Of a stretch of DNA of 64,000 nt, positions 61,318 to 64,000 are shown piece after piece; position 1 is the stretch's first letter, and the number at the start of each line of letters is the position of its first letter. Location of the stretch: positions 124,001 to 188,000 of the forward strand of contig NZ_RBIQ01000011.1 in the NCBI RefSeq assembly GCF_003634105.1, given 5' to 3'. The notes under the pieces were generated by a model. It was not told where the DNA came from and did not search any database. It saw only the letters and a list, made by a program, of their open reading frames with translations. This DNA comes from Maribacter vaceletii (GTDB lineage Bacteria > Bacteroidota > Bacteroidia > Flavobacteriales > Flavobacteriaceae). Made by a program: the position numbers and the translations under genes.

Positions 61318-64000
61318 TTATAAGTCTAAAATGGTAAACATAAACTCAGAGTCAAATCTGTTTCTATCGGTTCCACCATTGTCGTTATCTCCAATAATTA
61401 CTTGGAAACCTGTTGCTGTTTGGTTAGAGTAAGATATTCCTGGGTCATCATTGCCAGAGCCACCTCTACCTGGTTGTGTTAGTTGAATAATATAATCGGC
61501 ATCGGATACTATACCACTTGCGAATGTTACTTGATATCTTCCTTGACTGATTCTAGAAGTTGAAACTCCTGTTGTTGCTTTTACAACACTACCACCACTA
61601 GAAATTTTACCAATAGCTTTTACAGGGTTGTAATTAGTAACCCATTCTGTTCCTGTTGCAGTAGCTGTTAATACTTGCCCTACTGTACCAGCAGAATCAT
61701 TTTCATCAAGAACTGCTCCTTCTAGCTCTAGTGTTTCTTTAATAGTAACTGTAGTATTATTAGATGTTTCATCAATATTTAAGGCTTCAATACCACCTGC
61801 TGTAAAACTAATTTCATCTTGAAATGGGCTATACATACCAGTATCAGTATCATCCTGAAACCTATATGCAGGTTCACCTACAGAACCATCTGAGTTAAGG
61901 TAGCCTTCCGAACGAATAGCTCCAGTAACATGAAATTTGTTTGTAGGGCTTGAAGTTCCAACTCCTAAACGATTATTTGTGCCATTCCAAAATAATTGCC
62001 CGTTATCTTCAGTAATAGAACCATCAGTATCTGCAAAAAATATGGAGCCTGTTGTTCCTGTAGGAGATAAATCAGATAAGGGAACATCTAGGTCTCCATT
62101 AGAATCTGTAATCCTTAAATAATCTGTACCAGCAACATTCACGGTAGAAAAACCTGTATTTACTTCGTTTAAGATGCTTCCATCAACTTCAGTGAAGTTA
62201 TTATATATACCATAAGGTAAAGAAGAAGAACCATCTCCTGTAATTGTTATTCCAGAATTACCAGCAATAATTTTAGTTTCAGTACCATCTGCATGTAAAG
62301 ACGACAAATTAGCTGTTCTAGTAGTTGGATCATCTTCAATTTTAAGTAGTAGTTCAAAAGTAGAGCCATTAAAAGCGAACATTTCAACCGCTTGATCATC
62401 GGAAGAAACATATCCAGAAAGATCCACTTGATTAGTTCCTGTAGCAGGGTTGGTAAGCGTAAGCATATTAGAAGTAGCATCTAAGCTTAAATCCGAAAGT
62501 TCGTTGGTTACACTATTATCTAAGTTGTCAGGAACCGCAATAGAATATGGAGAAGCTGTAGAGCCATCACCTGAAACTATTGTATTCGTCCCATCATTAA
62601 GTATTGTTTCCGTACCATCTGCAACAGGTAGCGTTACAGGCGCAGAAGCTACACCGTTTATAGTAGAGGTAATTTCACCACTAGCAATAGCGAGTGCATT
62701 CGTATTTACAATTGGCGCTGTTAAAGCTCCATCAGAATCAGTAATCGTTAAGGTATTTACAGCAGAACCGAAAGCTGTGTTTGTTTCATTAGTTACAGAG
62801 CCATCTACTTCTGTAGCGGTAACTACATAAGGAGTAGCAGCAGAACCATCACCTGTTACAACGTTAATCCCTGCACCAGTTACTTCCGTTTCCGTACCAT
62901 CTGCAACTGGCAGCGTTACAGGCGCAGAAGCTACACCGTTAATAGTAGAGGTAATTTCACCACTAGCAATAGCGAGTGCATTCGTATTTACAATTGGCGC
63001 TGTTAAAGCTCCATCAGAATCTGTGATTGTTAAGGTATTTACAGTAGAACCGAAAGCTGTGTTTGTTTCGTTAGTTACAGAGCCATCTACTTCTGTAGCG
63101 GTAACTACATAAGGAGTAGCAGCAGAGCCATCACCTGTTACAACGTTAATCCCTGCACCAGTTACTTCCGTTTCAGTACCATCTGCAACTGGCAGAGTTA
63201 CAGGAGCAGAAGCTACACCGTTTATAGTAGAGGTAATTTCACCACTAGCAATAGCGAGTGTATTCGTATTTACAATCGGCGCTGTTAAAGCTCCATCAGA
63301 ATCTGTGATTGTTAAGGTATTTACAGCAGAACCAAAAGCTGTGTTTGTTTCGTTAGTTACACTATTATCTAAGTTGTCAGGAACCGCAATAGAATATGGA
63401 GTAGCCGTAGAGCCATCACCTGAAACTATTGTATTCGTCCCATCATTAAGTATTGTTTCCGTACCATCTGCAACAGGTAGCGTTACAGGCGCAGAAGCTA
63501 CACCGTTAATAGTAGAGGTAATTTCACCACTAGCAATAGCGAGTGCATTCGTATTTACAATCGGTGCTGTTAAAGCTCCATCAGAATCTGTGATTGTTAA
63601 GGTGTTTACAACAGAACCAAACGCTGTATTTGTTTCGTTAGTTACAGAGCCATCTACTTCTGTAGCGGTAACTACATAAGGAGTAGCAGCAGAACCATCA
63701 CCTGTTACAACGTTAATCCCTGCACCAGTTACTTCCGTTTCCGTACCATCTGCAACTGGCAGCGTTACAGGCGCAGAAGCTACACCGTTAATAGTAGAAG
63801 TAATTTCACCACTAGCAATGTTGAGTGTATTCGTATTTACAATTGGCGCTGTTAAAGCTCCATCGGAATCAGTAATCGTTAACGTATTTACAGCAGAAGC
63901 AAAACCTGTGTTTGTTTCGTTAGTTACACTATTATCTAAGTTGTCAGGAACCGCAATAGAATATGGAGTAGCCGTAGAACCATCACCTGAAACTATTGTA
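61318..64000 (-). CDS. Giant repetitive surface protein, C-terminal part (5' end outside window)
   Basis: The frame is open from 63999 to the stop at 61318, giving 893 visible residues; the start lies beyond the window. The first 511 visible residues are tandem 94/95-residue units with TLTITDSDGALTAPIVNT and ASGEITSTINGVASAPVTLP cores. They contain no Lys, Arg, His, Cys, Met, Trp or Gln. Then follow a degenerate unit (GDGSSSLPYGIYNN), a phage-tail-like segment (LFWNGTNNRLGVGTSSPTNK, GAIRSEGYLNSDGSVGEP, DTDTGMYSPFQDEIS) and a C-terminal beta domain (GRYQVTFASGIVSDADYIIQL). It is probably an extracellular fibre or adhesin; no sorting domain is present at this end. Confidence 0.82.
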   Translation of the reverse strand, partial: TIVSGDGSTATPYSIAVPDNLDNSVTNETNTGFASAVNTLTITDSDGALTAPIVNTNTLNIASGEITSTINGVASAPVTLPVADGTETEVTGAGINVVTGDGSAATPYVVTATEVDGSVTNETNTAFGSVVNTLTITDSDGALTAPIVNTNALAIASGEITSTINGVASAPVTLPVADGTETILNDGTNTIVSGDGSTATPYSIAVPDNLDNSVTNETNTAFGSAVNTLTITDSDGALTAPIVNTNTLAIASGEITSTINGVASAPVTLPVADGTETEVTGAGINVVTGDGSAATPYVVTATEVDGSVTNETNTAFGSTVNTLTITDSDGALTAPIVNTNALAIASGEITSTINGVASAPVTLPVADGTETEVTGAGINVVTGDGSAATPYVVTATEVDGSVTNETNTAFGSAVNTLTITDSDGALTAPIVNTNALAIASGEITSTINGVASAPVTLPVADGTETILNDGTNTIVSGDGSTASPYSIAVPDNLDNSVTNELSDLSLDATSNMLTLTNPATGTNQVDLSGYVSSDDQAVEMFAFNGSTFELLLKIEDDPTTRTANLSSLHADGTETKIIAGNSGITITGDGSSSLPYGIYNNFTEVDGSILNEVNTGFSTVNVAGTDYLRITDSNGDLDVPLSDLSPTGTTGSIFFADTDGSITEDNGQLFWNGTNNRLGVGTSSPTNKFHVTGAIRSEGYLNSDGSVGEPAYRFQDDTDTGMYSPFQDEISFTAGGIEALNIDETSNNTTVTIKETLELEGAVLDENDSAGTVGQVLTATATGTEWVTNYNPVKAIGKISSGGSVVKATTGVSTSRISQGRYQVTFASGIVSDADYIIQLTQPGRGGSGNDDPGISYSNQTATGFQVIIGDNDNGGTDRNRFDSEFMFTILDL
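62502..64000 (-). repeat. Tandem 282/285-bp coding repeats, two flavours
   Basis: The anchor TAGTAGAGG/AAG recurs at 62661, 62943, 63225, 63510 and 63792, so units are 282, 282, 285 and 282 bp. Two linkers alternate in a mosaic: an I type (TILNDGTNTIVSGDGST, 36 residues to the next SVTNE) and an E type (TEVTGAGINVVTGDGSA, 35 residues). From the N-terminal side the order is I, E, I, E, E, I. Copies are almost identical at DNA level, including silent positions. Confidence 0.93.

Noticed and set aside
62450-63679. Plus-strand open frames (62450-62830 and 63305-63679) encoding Ser/Val/Pro-rich proteins
   Set aside because: They lie opposite the repeat array of the minus-strand surface gene and recur with its period. 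They arise because the repeats avoid stop codons on both strands; they have no start context or family features.

Overview
The window is a chromosomal segment of a low-GC member of the Bacteroidota, most likely a marine Flavobacteriaceae. The evidence is the division cluster order, a short primary sigma factor lacking region 1.1, TAnnTTTG-type promoter boxes, type IX secretion parts (a PorT-like protein, a plug-type protein and a CHU_C-type gliding/sorting C-terminus), menaquinone methylation and a complete Na+-NQR operon. The species cannot be fixed from the sequence alone. No CRISPR array, rRNA, phage or transposase was seen.

Layout. 1-6713: end of the dcw cluster (ftsW-murG-murC-ftsQ-ftsA-ftsZ), then a YqeY-like gene. 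7253-7480: a dispersed double-hairpin repeat, tRNA-Arg(TCG) and its terminator. 7831-12965: an accessory block with different codon habits (membrane-tethered AraC/TolB/TPR regulator, NTF2-like lipoprotein, outer-membrane barrel). 13152-18026: corA, a zinc-ribbon protein, a lipoprotein, and a LuxR-type response regulator with its TPR histidine kinase. 18168-28466: housekeeping genes mainly on the minus strand (ypdA, rpe, trmL, a VF530-like gene, rpoD, a glycosyltransferase, pnp, rpsO, accD, fbaA). 28618-33462: an Omp85-type assembly protein, an rRNA methyltransferase, a PorT-like protein and ubiE. 33721-36562: trkA-trkH potassium uptake. 36618-44306: aminotransferase, fatty-acid desaturase, rsmG, exported DinB protein, pruA, apaG, T9SS plug protein. 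44460-51973: nqrABCDEF, a small unknown gene and a frameshifted apbE, whose product would normally attach FMN to NqrB and NqrC. 51974-58937: methyltransferase, cupin, map, a BtuF-like protein, gpmI, an ankyrin protein, a 55-residue membrane protein, M48 and M15 peptidases. 58985-64000: a surface-protein operon on the minus strand whose first visible gene runs off the window and carries near-identical 94/95-residue repeats.

The most unusual signals are: (i) 511 consecutive residues of the surface protein that use only 13 amino acids (no Lys, Arg, His, Cys, Met, Trp or Gln), encoded by tandem 282/285-bp units in two alternating flavours; (ii) a single-base frameshift in apbE directly behind the nqr operon; (iii) two copies of a roughly 75-bp double-palindrome element 19 kb apart, each just downstream of a gene stop and in the same orientation relative to that gene; (iv) a CCCTG-A/T-rich-CAGGG palindrome upstream of both the histidine kinase gene and the neighbouring lipoprotein gene; (v) an AccD without its zinc-ribbon cysteines.
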